From: Gp7-AA10 sp035636095
GTDB lineage: Bacteria; Acidobacteriota; Thermoanaerobaculia; Gp7-AA8
Direction of reading: 5' to 3'
Assembly (NCBI GenBank): GCA_035636095.1
Contig: DASPZU010000001.1
Location: 12,395-76,394, forward strand
Length of the DNA: 64,000 nucleotides
Shown here piece after piece: positions 36,369 through 43,320 of this stretch (its first letter is position 1; each line of letters starts with the position of its first letter). Made by a program: the position numbers and the translations under genes. The notes beneath the pieces are model-generated. The model was not told the DNA's origin. It saw only the letters and a list, made by a program, of their open reading frames with translations, and made no database searches.

Positions 36369-36412
36369 CCTCGAAATTTCAAATTTCGAATTTCAAATGA
36401 AAAATGAAAAAT
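36369..36412. repeat. AT-rich heptad-repeat array upstream of thrS
   Basis: Six 7-mers of the type atttcaa/atgaaaa occur between the attenuator and the thrS ribosome site. Part of it is palindromic (36371-36389, TCGAAATTT centred on C). It lies in the thrS mRNA leader. Confidence 0.75.
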
Positions 36413-36454
36413 TGCTTCAGCCGTTTTGACTTCTTAATTTCGCCTCAAAATCAA

Positions 36455-36478
36455 ACAGGGCCGATTGCTCGGCCCTGT
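36455..36478 (-). terminator. Attenuator terminator of thrS
   Basis: A perfect 10-bp stem (36455-36464 with 36469-36478) with a 4-nt loop. On the minus strand it is followed by TTTGATTTT. It lies between the leader peptide stop (36501) and thrS. Its 5' arm on the minus strand (36479-36472) is also complementary over 8 bp to the end of the leader peptide gene (36513-36506), which gives the alternative antiterminator. Confidence 0.88.
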
Positions 36479-36500
36479 CATGATGATCGTCTATGGAGAT

Positions 36501-36560
36501 TCATCGACAGGGCGGCGAGCCCGTCGTCGTGCGCGTCAGACCGGTAGTCGTACGCATCAT
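36501..36560 (-). CDS. Threonine-rich attenuation leader peptide of thrS
   Basis: A 19-residue frame, MMRTTTGLTRTTTGSPPCR, carries seven threonines (positions 4-6, 9, 11-13), all encoded by ACN codons. It ends at TGA 36503-36501, 22 bp before the terminator stem. Ribosome stalling at the Thr codons would leave the Pro-Pro-Cys-Arg codons free to pair with the 5' arm of the terminator and let transcription reach thrS; full translation would cover them and allow termination. The first ATG overlaps the STAS stop (ATGA). A TATACT box (36574-36569) nine bases upstream suggests a near-leaderless transcript from its own promoter. Confidence 0.85.
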   Translation of the reverse strand: MMRTTTGLTRTTTGSPPCR

Positions 36561-36913
36561 GGTTGCGGAGTATACAACATGAAATCGCGCACGGCTGTTT
36601 CGACGTCGGGATAGATTTTCAGGACGGTGGTGAGCTGCGCGATTTCCAGCAGGGTCTGGAAGCGCGGCGCCACGCGAGCGAGGCGGACATCGCCTCCCTT
36701 TTCACGGGCCCGTTGACACGCGACCAGCAGCGTTTCGATCCCCGAGCTGTCGATCTTCTTGACCTCGGCCAGATCAACAACCAGTCGATTGTGACCTTCG
36801 CCGAGGAGACGGGTGACGCCTTCGTTCATGGTCTGTTCGGGCGTGCCGATGACGAGCGAACCCACCGGGACCATGACTGTCACGTCCCTCTCATGTCGGA
36901 CTTCAATCTTCAT
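36557..36913 (-). CDS. STAS domain protein (anti-sigma factor antagonist-like)
   Basis: This cytosolic protein of about 118 residues has a STAS fold: VTVMVPVGSLVIG, LVVDLAEVKKIDSSGIETLL, RLARVAPRFQTLLEIAQL, VLKIYPDVETAV. The phosphorylatable Ser in DSSGIETL is present, as in SpoIIAA/RsbV-type antagonists. No anti-sigma kinase gene is adjacent. I used ATG 36913; a GTG at 36928 is an alternative. The 3' end overlaps the start of the Thr leader peptide, and the gene diverges from the HEAT-repeat gene. Confidence 0.9.
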   Translation of the reverse strand: MKIEVRHERDVTVMVPVGSLVIGTPEQTMNEGVTRLLGEGHNRLVVDLAEVKKIDSSGIETLLVACQRAREKGGDVRLARVAPRFQTLLEIAQLTTVLKIYPDVETAVRDFMLYTPQP

Positions 36914-36951
36914 CGAGCTAACCGGCACCGCACCTATCAGTCTAAACCAGC

Positions 36952-37734
36952 ATGAATACCAAGATGCTGGCTATCCTGCTCCTCGCTACGCCTCTTTGGG
37001 CTGCCCCGCCGCGCATCACCGGCGGCAGCGTGCAAAGCCTCTCCTCGCTGTCGCAGGCGGAGTCAATCGACAACGGATGGATCGGGTATTCGATCGCAAC
37101 CGCGAAAAGCTTTTCTTCATGCGGCCGTTGCAGCCTGACCAGCGACAACTACTACTACAGCCCGGAGTCTGATGACGACCTCGCTCCCGCCACCACGACC
37201 GCTCACGTCTTCGCGCGCATCCGCGATAAGCAGGTCGATCGCATGCGCATTTTCTCCGGCGAATGCGAGATCGCCGCCCGCGGTCAGACGATTTACTGGA
37301 TCGACAGTGTCCGCTCGTCGGACAGCGTGGCTTTTCTCAGGCGCGTGGCCGATAGCGGCGTCCACGGAGCCCGCGATATGGCGCTGTTCGGGATCTCGCT
37401 CCACTCCGGCGGTACGGACACCCTCATCGATATCGCGCGCAACCATCCGAGGTCCGAGGTCAGAGGAAAGGCGCTCTTCTGGCTGTCGCAAGCTGCCGGG
37501 GAGAAGGCTGCCGCCGCGCTACGGGACGCTGTCGATAACGACCCGGAAGCCGGTGTGAAATCGAAGGCTGTCTTCGGGATCTCGCAACTGCCGAACGATC
37601 AGTCGATTCCGATCTTGATCGATCTTCTCGAGCACCACCGCAGCCGCGAAGTTCGCAAGAAGGCGGCCTTCTGGCTGGGGCAGAAAAATGACCCACGCGC
37701 GCTCGAGGCGATCGCGGACATCCTCAAAGAGTAG
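36952..37734 (+). CDS. Secreted HEAT-repeat protein
   Basis: The 260-residue protein has a signal peptide (MLAILLLATPLWAAP) and an N-terminal region with CGRCSL. From about residue 125 it has four or five HEAT-like units of ~31 residues, such as VRGKALFWLSQAAGEKAAAALRD, VKSKAVFGISQLPND and VRKKAAFWLGQKNDPRALE. Such repeats usually serve as periplasmic protein-protein scaffolds. No partner is evident. It is convergent, almost touching, with the gene at 37738. Confidence 0.85.
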   Translation: MNTKMLAILLLATPLWAAPPRITGGSVQSLSSLSQAESIDNGWIGYSIATAKSFSSCGRCSLTSDNYYYSPESDDDLAPATTTAHVFARIRDKQVDRMRIFSGECEIAARGQTIYWIDSVRSSDSVAFLRRVADSGVHGARDMALFGISLHSGGTDTLIDIARNHPRSEVRGKALFWLSQAAGEKAAAALRDAVDNDPEAGVKSKAVFGISQLPNDQSIPILIDLLEHHRSREVRKKAAFWLGQKNDPRALEAIADILKE

Positions 37735-37737
37735 CGT

Positions 37738-38532
37738 TCAGCGGCTGCGAACCGTGAAGGTCGCGACGCCCGGTATCCAGTTGCACGTCGGGCCGGGCGG
37801 AATTTGAATCTGCATTTTGCTGATCTGCAGATTGCCGCCCTGCGCCGGGACGTTTCCCTGCACGACGTACCGCGCTGCGACCGCGGCACCCATGCGCAAC
37901 TCGACACACTGCATCGGGGAAACCGTGGATGCCGATGCCGCTCGACCAGCCGGGACCATCGCTGGGGCTGCTGCGACCTGCGGCTGGAGTTGAATCGATG
38001 TCGTGGATAGGCCTCCGGCGACACTGGCCTGCCAGGTTGTCGCGTTTTGCGGTGCACCGTTGCCGCTGACCAGCGCGATTGCAACCGCGGTCGGTCGTGC
38101 GGTTCCCGTGATGTTGAGCTCGAGCGGACGCGCAGCAGCACCGGCGGGCGTGGCGGGATCGACGACATCCATCGCGCCGAATTTGAGGGTGACCGTTTCG
38201 CCGGCTGGGTTCGCGGACTGCGAATCCGAGATGACCATCAGATTCTTGAAGTGATATCGCTTGTTCTGAGACGCGATCGTGATGGTCGCGTCGGCGATCG
38301 GCTGGCCCGAGAGGCATGCGCCGTAGAGCGGCATCGAGGCTTTGTCGATGCGTTTGACGATGGTGAGTGTGTTCCCGACAGTTTTGGCGGAGATGAAATC
38401 GATTCCTCCGGGGCATGGACTGTTGAGCTCGCCGGCGATTCCGGCGATGGTGATGTAAGGATCGTCGCAAGGGCTCGCGAAAAGAGACGCGGTGAGCAGG
38501 AGAGGAGCGATCGCGATCAATGCTCGGCGCAT
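37738..38532 (-). CDS. Secreted protein of unknown function
   Basis: The 264-residue product has a signal peptide (MRRALIAIAPLLLTASLFA). Two parts follow: CDDPYITIAGIAGELNSPCP with HFKNLMVISDSQS in the first, and an Ala/Pro-rich linker leading to a C-terminal beta-rich part (KMQIQIPPGPTCNWIPGVAT). Four or five cysteines suggest disulfides. I do not recognise the family. The gene is divergent from the M4 protease gene across about 80 bp, which could contain a shared promoter region. Confidence 0.7.
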   Translation of the reverse strand: MRRALIAIAPLLLTASLFASPCDDPYITIAGIAGELNSPCPGGIDFISAKTVGNTLTIVKRIDKASMPLYGACLSGQPIADATITIASQNKRYHFKNLMVISDSQSANPAGETVTLKFGAMDVVDPATPAGAAARPLELNITGTARPTAVAIALVSGNGAPQNATTWQASVAGGLSTTSIQLQPQVAAAPAMVPAGRAASASTVSPMQCVELRMGAAVAARYVVQGNVPAQGGNLQISKMQIQIPPGPTCNWIPGVATFTVRSR

Positions 38533-38612
38533 GTGGACCTCCGTTTCTGCGAGACGCTAGCTCTTCTTTGCCGCGCTGGCAAGCACCCGAAAACGGACCT
38601 AACATGTAGGGC

Positions 38613-39773
38613 ATGCCCCATCGCTGCGGATTCATTCCGCCGCACATCCTGCGGCATGTGGCGGAGCACGCCGATGACGAGGCCGTGCGCGACGGTGCAC
38701 AGGCGACGCTCGAGGAGTCGTCGCAGATTCGCGGCCAGCGGCTGACACTCGCGATGCTCGGGTCAGCCATGGCCGTTCCGACCGGCGAGAAGCGCCGCAC
38801 CGTCTACGATGCGCAGAACCGGCGCGCGTTACCCGGAAAACTGGTTCGCGGCGAAGGCGATGGCCCGACGCGCGACGTCGCGGTCAACGAAGCGTACGAC
38901 GGCGCCGGCAAGACGTACGACTTCTACCACAAGGTCTACGGCCGCAATTCGATCGACGACAAAGGTCTTCGGCTCGACTCGAGCGTGCATTTCGACGTCG
39001 ATTTCGATAACGCGCAATGGAACGGCCGCCAAATGATTTACGGCGACGGCGATCGAAAGCTCTTTGAAAGATTCACGAAATGTCTTGATGTCATTGGTCA
39101 CGAATTGACGCACGGCGTTACGCAGTACACCGCAGCGCTTGCCTACGCCGATCAATCGGGGGCGCTCAACGAACATTTCTCGGATGTTTTCGGCGTGCTC
39201 GTGAAGCAGTATTCGCTCAAACAGACAGCGAACAAGGCGGATTGGCTCGTCGGCGCAGGTCTATTCACGAGTCGCGTCCACGGCGTCGCCGTCCGCTCGA
39301 TGAAAGCGCCCGGAACCGCGTACGACGATCCGCAGATCGGCAAGGACCCGCAGCCGGCACACATGCACGATTACAAGCGTATGCGCAGCGACAACGGCGG
39401 CGTGCACATCAACAACGGAATTCCCAACCGCGCCTTCTACCTGGCCGCCACGCTCCTCGGCGGCAAGGCGTGGGAGGTGGCGGGAAAAATCTGGTACGTC
39501 ACCCTGACGCGCAAACTGCACCCGACCGCACAATTTCGGGATTGCGCCGACGCGACGTACGAAGTCGCCGGTGAGCTTTTCGGAATCGGAAGCGCGCCGC
39601 AACATGCGGTTGCCGAGGCCTGGAAGACCGTCGGCCTCCCGCTGTCGGCGGCCGTTCTGGCAGGGGAACCACGCTTGCCGCTGCGCGAAGCGGTATTCAC
39701 TCCGCCGATGGCGGCTGGAGAATTCGGGGCCGATCTGCCGCGCACGCGCAAGCGGCCGAGGGCGGCAAGCTGA
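38613..39773 (+). CDS. M4 family metalloprotease, protealysin-like
   Basis: The 386-residue zinc endopeptidase has no signal peptide. Its short N-terminal propeptide contains the protealysin signature CGFIPPHILRHVAEH. The zinc site is HELTH (near residue 163) with the third ligand Glu in GALNEHFSDVFG (near residue 187). HINNGIPNRAFYLAA provides the conserved active-site histidine region. Protealysin-type enzymes are often cytosolic or secreted without a Sec signal. The following gene overlaps the stop by one base and encodes an emfourin-type inhibitor. Confidence 0.94.
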   Translation: MPHRCGFIPPHILRHVAEHADDEAVRDGAQATLEESSQIRGQRLTLAMLGSAMAVPTGEKRRTVYDAQNRRALPGKLVRGEGDGPTRDVAVNEAYDGAGKTYDFYHKVYGRNSIDDKGLRLDSSVHFDVDFDNAQWNGRQMIYGDGDRKLFERFTKCLDVIGHELTHGVTQYTAALAYADQSGALNEHFSDVFGVLVKQYSLKQTANKADWLVGAGLFTSRVHGVAVRSMKAPGTAYDDPQIGKDPQPAHMHDYKRMRSDNGGVHINNGIPNRAFYLAATLLGGKAWEVAGKIWYVTLTRKLHPTAQFRDCADATYEVAGELFGIGSAPQHAVAEAWKTVGLPLSAAVLAGEPRLPLREAVFTPPMAAGEFGADLPRTRKRPRAAS

Positions 39774-40039
39774 TGCGGATCGGACTGACGCGCAGCGGCG
39801 GATTTTCCGGCGTCCTGCTCCGCCGCGAGATCGATACTGCAAAGTTGCCTGCCGATCAGCGCCGCATGGTCGAGCAGCTCGCTGCACGGGCGCGCATCGA
39901 ACGCGCGGCGCCGAACGCCGAGGCCGATGCCTTCGAATACGAAATCAACATCGACGGCGCGCGTTACATCGTCGACGGGTCATCGCCGGCGTGGCACACC
40001 CTGATCGAGCGGATTACCGGCTCAACGGGGGGCGGCTGA
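39773..40039 (+). CDS. Emfourin-like inhibitor of the adjacent M4 protease
   Basis: The 88-residue product (MRIGLTRSGGFSGVLLRREI) matches the emfourin/protealin group, small proteins encoded next to protealysins that inhibit them. Features are the leading IxxxRSGGFxG strand, a helical middle (LPADQRRMVEQLAARA), and a C-terminal strand pair with YEINIDGARYIV. The TGATG overlap with the protease gene indicates coupled translation, consistent with a protease-inhibitor pair. The 3' end overlaps the convergent gene by 18 bp. Confidence 0.88.
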   Translation: MRIGLTRSGGFSGVLLRREIDTAKLPADQRRMVEQLAARARIERAAPNAEADAFEYEINIDGARYIVDGSSPAWHTLIERITGSTGGG

Positions 40040-41839
40040 CCAATCCAGCGCATCGAGGCGAACGCCGAGCAGCCGCGGATCGTTCTTCGGTTTCGCAACC
40101 TGCGTCGTCGTGATCTCGATTTGGTTCGGCGTTCGTTGGTCCTCGATCCGATATTTCCGCAACACATTGTTGGCTTTCGGAATAAACCGATCGATCGTGG
40201 TTCCGTTGACCGTCACCACAATGGTCGGCGGCTCACTGAAAGCATGCATTGGAACGAACAGCGAGAACGTCAAGATCCCCGGACGATCCAGCCGCGGGAA
40301 GAGAATTTTCCCGTAGTTTCCCATCCAATCCCACGTGGAAAGACCGGTGCCTTCCTCCTGATACCAGCCGTCGGCAAATGTGATGAACCGTTCGACTGGC
40401 GTTATGGAAACCTCAAAATAGCGCCTGCGCACCACTCCCTCCGTGTGGCGCCGCGGGCGCGTGAAAGCCAATCCCTCTCGCATTATGCCCTCTCGAATAT
40501 AGATATCGCCGATTCGCGCGCTCGGCGGGGGTCCCCCGTCGCCGGTGTCAACCCGGTGAAATTGCGGAAGCAGCGCGTCCATGTGTGGCGCCATGGATCC
40601 ATGACTCCAGATCGTGACGGTATGCGGATCCTTCTGTTTTGCGATCCAGGCAGCCGCTTCAGCCGGCGGCGAGCGGTGCCGGTGAAGCTCGCTGATGACC
40701 GGCGTCGTCCACACGATCATCACAATGATGATGCCGGCGGCGATCGGATATCGGATGAACCGCGGTCTAAGGATCAAAAGGGCGTCGGCGCTGAGAAACG
40801 CCAAGAGTGGCGCATAAGTGACCCCATAACGGCTGATGCTCCAGAAGTCGAGATACAACCAGGCGAAGATACAAAACGGTCCGAAAATCGCGAGAAGGCA
40901 CCAGCTCTGAACCCGCGGCCGGAGGAACGCCAGGATCAAACCGAGAGCCCCAAGGGTCGTGAAGACAGCGTTGATCGCTGGCGCCAGAAATGGGCGGACG
41001 AAAAAATACCTCAGCATGATTGGGAGCGGCGGGCGGGCGGGGTTATGGTAAGAATCGACTTTGAGCAGGTAGTCACCAAGCGAGTTTAAGCTGGCGAGGT
41101 AGCGCGCAAATCCGTGACTCACGTACGCGGCAATGCCGTAACTCAACGCAACGACCACGACGCAGATGCCGATGGACAGCGCGAGTTGGCGACGGCGGCG
41201 CTGCTTCCATGCCTGAGCAGCTGCGATCGCAGCTGGCACCATTCCAATCGCCAGATTCTGCGTTCGAAATGCGATGGCCGCGCCGAGCACAAGACCACCG
41301 ATGAGCAGCGCACGGTCGTCGCGGCAGCCGCGCAGAAGCAGACCGGTCGCGAGGAGGACAAGAACCATCGAGGGAAGGTCGCTGAATGCTGTGCCGCCAT
41401 AGACCCACACGTTCGGCATGAAGGCGCAAAAGAGCGCGGCGTAAATCGACACTTCGAACGGGAAGCGGATCTCGCGTCCAAACAGCAGCATTGCCGGCAC
41501 GAGCAGGATCGCCGCGATGAGCACAACAGTCTGCAGTGCGCGAAACTCGCTCAGGCCGGCGGCGGCAAGGACCTTCGCACTGGCGATGAAGAGTGGGAAG
41601 CCGGGAGGATGAGGGTGATGTTCGGTGACGTCGTAGTCCCGAACTGCTGAGATAAACAGGGCTTCGTCCCAATCCCACGCCGACCTGGAAAGTGCGAGTA
41701 GACGCGCAATCGCACTGAGCGCGATCATCAGCCAAGCGACCGCAGCCTGTTGCCGAGTTAAAGCCGCCGGCGGCAGCGTGAGCGACGACCACCATTCGCG
41801 CGCGGCGCTCGAAAAGCGGCTGAACTTCAAGAAGCCCAT
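40022..41839 (-). CDS. Membrane glycosyltransferase, GT39/ArnT-like
   Basis: The 605-residue polytopic protein has about 9-11 helices. The N-terminal pattern is that of dolichyl-phosphate-mannose/ArnT-type transferases: RSAWDWDEALFISAVRDYDVTEHHPHPPGFPLFI places the catalytic Asp-Glu pair in the first external loop. A ~230-residue soluble C-terminal domain follows the last helix. It probably transfers a lipid-linked sugar in the cell envelope. Its ATG overlaps the cyclase stop (TAATG). Confidence 0.85.
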   Translation of the reverse strand: MGFLKFSRFSSAAREWWSSLTLPPAALTRQQAAVAWLMIALSAIARLLALSRSAWDWDEALFISAVRDYDVTEHHPHPPGFPLFIASAKVLAAAGLSEFRALQTVVLIAAILLVPAMLLFGREIRFPFEVSIYAALFCAFMPNVWVYGGTAFSDLPSMVLVLLATGLLLRGCRDDRALLIGGLVLGAAIAFRTQNLAIGMVPAAIAAAQAWKQRRRRQLALSIGICVVVVALSYGIAAYVSHGFARYLASLNSLGDYLLKVDSYHNPARPPLPIMLRYFFVRPFLAPAINAVFTTLGALGLILAFLRPRVQSWCLLAIFGPFCIFAWLYLDFWSISRYGVTYAPLLAFLSADALLILRPRFIRYPIAAGIIIVMIVWTTPVISELHRHRSPPAEAAAWIAKQKDPHTVTIWSHGSMAPHMDALLPQFHRVDTGDGGPPPSARIGDIYIREGIMREGLAFTRPRRHTEGVVRRRYFEVSITPVERFITFADGWYQEEGTGLSTWDWMGNYGKILFPRLDRPGILTFSLFVPMHAFSEPPTIVVTVNGTTIDRFIPKANNVLRKYRIEDQRTPNQIEITTTQVAKPKNDPRLLGVRLDALDWSAAPR

Positions 41840-42492
41840 TACACCATTGCGAAAGCGCGCACAGGAAATGTTCCGAGTCCTCGGACCTTTGGCGGCACGG
41901 CAAAGAAACGGATTGGGCCGAGATCGGGGAGCGATTCGAGATTCGTCAAGTGCTCGACGATGTAAATGCCGGCGCCGAGGAGCGTCGTGTGGGCGGGTCG
42001 GGTCGAGTCGGATGTGTCATCGATGTTGTAAGAGTCGATGCCGACCACCCGGACGCCGCTCCTGGCCAGCTTTTCGGCTGCCTCACGGGTCACAAACGGA
42101 TGTTGATTGTTGCAATACGTCTCCGTGCGCCAATGCCGACTCCATCCCGTGTGAATCAACAGCGCTTTTCCGTGGAGATCGAGGCCTGCGACCGCCGCAG
42201 CCTCCATCGAGCGTCCATTTGCCCGCACGACCAAAGCCGGCACTCCCGCCACCGCATCGAGCGGGATCATCGACACATCGGAGCCATCGCCGAAGCGATG
42301 CCATGGCGTGTCGAGGTACGTTCCGGTATTGGCCACCATGTCGATGCGACCGATGTGAAACTCCGTGCCGGCCGCATAGTGAGATCGTGAGTCCTCACGC
42401 GTCAGGAAATCAGAAATCGCCGGGGGCGGCAGGCCGGCGTACGTGATCATCCCGTGCTCGATCGTATGGCTGAGGTCGACCAGCATGCGCAC
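41839..42492 (-). CDS. Cyclase-family protein (kynurenine formamidase-like) with variant metal site
   Basis: The 217-residue protein has the fold signature of the cyclase/KynB family: MLVDLSHTIEHGMITYAGLP and ANTGTYLDTPWHRFGDG. In characterised formamidases the second motif is HxGTHxDxPxH; here the first two His are Asn and Tyr, so metal binding and activity may differ. VVGIDSYNIDD and the C-terminal PPKVRGLGTFPVRAFAMV are intact. It is coupled to the downstream GT39-like gene by TAATG overlap. Confidence 0.85.
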   Translation of the reverse strand: MRMLVDLSHTIEHGMITYAGLPPPAISDFLTREDSRSHYAAGTEFHIGRIDMVANTGTYLDTPWHRFGDGSDVSMIPLDAVAGVPALVVRANGRSMEAAAVAGLDLHGKALLIHTGWSRHWRTETYCNNQHPFVTREAAEKLARSGVRVVGIDSYNIDDTSDSTRPAHTTLLGAGIYIVEHLTNLESLPDLGPIRFFAVPPKVRGLGTFPVRAFAMV

Positions 42493-42495
42493 GCA

Positions 42496-42726
42496 TCATA
42501 ACGACTGCTCCCTCGGCCAGAGACCGCTGGCGTCGACAGTTTGTCGGATCTCCTCGATAAGATGCGGATCCGACGCGCACTGGCTCTGCAGCCAGCGGAG
42601 GAAGTCGGCATCGCTGCTTTCATCGCGGGAGGTGTTGCGAAGGATGTGCAGCCACAGCCCGATGTTCCCGTTGAACACGCGGACTAGAGTGACATACCGG
42701 AGGAAATCCGTCATTGGCCCCTGCAT
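42496..42726 (-). CDS. Small hypothetical protein
   Basis: The 76-residue frame contains LRYVTLVRVFNGNIGLWLHI and an acidic helical C-terminus ending GLWPREQSL. It ends 3 bp before the cyclase ATG, in operon-like arrangement, which is the main support. No family was recognised and no clear ribosome site was seen; ATG 42714 is an alternative start. Confidence 0.5.
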   Translation of the reverse strand: MQGPMTDFLRYVTLVRVFNGNIGLWLHILRNTSRDESSDADFLRWLQSQCASDPHLIEEIRQTVDASGLWPREQSL

Positions 42727-42792
42727 CAGTAAAGAGTGACGGCCGGGGCCGGATTGCTACCCTCCCTGTGTTACAGTTTTCAGACTTCCCGA

Positions 42793-43320
42793 ATGACTGC
42801 TGCGGTCCACACTGCCACGGCGCTCGACGAGCGAACCGACGATTTCGGCGCGATCTATGAGGAGAACTATCAGCTCCTGGTCCGGACGGCCGTCAAGCAC
42901 TACCACATCTCGGAACTCGACGCCGAGGCGCTGGCCCATGAAGTCTTCCTGGCGTACTTCCTCAAAGCGCATGAGGTGATCAATTCGCGGGCCTGGCTGA
43001 TCAGCGCCATCTGCAACGCTACCAAGTACTTCCTTCGAAAACGCGCCCGGCACGTCTCCCTGCCGTCGGAGTCGGGCGAGATCCCCGATCCGAGCCTCGA
43101 GCGCGTCAACGATGCCCTGCCCGATCGGTTGGCGGCACGGGAGGCCTTCGAATGCGTGACGGCAAAATGCCAGATCGCGCTGCGCTTGCGGTATCTCGAG
43201 GGCTACAGCGTGCCGGAAGTGGCGGCCGAGTTGAACACCTCGCCGAAGTACGCCCAGAAGCTGATCAGCCGATGCCTTCGCCAGGCCAAGAATCGCTATC
43301 GCAAGCGAGGGGAGCCATGA
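42793..43320 (+). CDS. RNA polymerase sigma-70 family (ECF-like) factor
   Basis: The 175-residue protein has a sigma region 2 (IYEENYQLLVRTAVKHY, EALAHEVFLAYFLKAHE, RAWLISAICNATKYFLRKR). Region 4 is a helix-turn-helix (ALRLRYLEGYSVPEVAAELNTSPKYAQKLISRCLRQAK). It probably directs RNA polymerase to a small regulon. No anti-sigma gene follows; instead a TPR protein overlaps it by ATGA, suggesting that the TPR protein controls or is controlled with it. Confidence 0.92.
   Translation: MTAAVHTATALDERTDDFGAIYEENYQLLVRTAVKHYHISELDAEALAHEVFLAYFLKAHEVINSRAWLISAICNATKYFLRKRARHVSLPSESGEIPDPSLERVNDALPDRLAAREAFECVTAKCQIALRLRYLEGYSVPEVAAELNTSPKYAQKLISRCLRQAKNRYRKRGEP

Noticed and set aside
36383..36500. 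T-box riboswitch as the mechanism controlling thrS
   Set aside because: No T-box consensus (UGGN motif or stem I features) seen; the Thr-codon leader peptide and alternative pairing explain the region better.
37738..38532. Secreted protein considered as an Hcp-like type VI component because of the HFKNLMVIS segment
   Set aside because: It has a Sec signal peptide, lacks the Hcp length and pattern, and no type VI genes are near.
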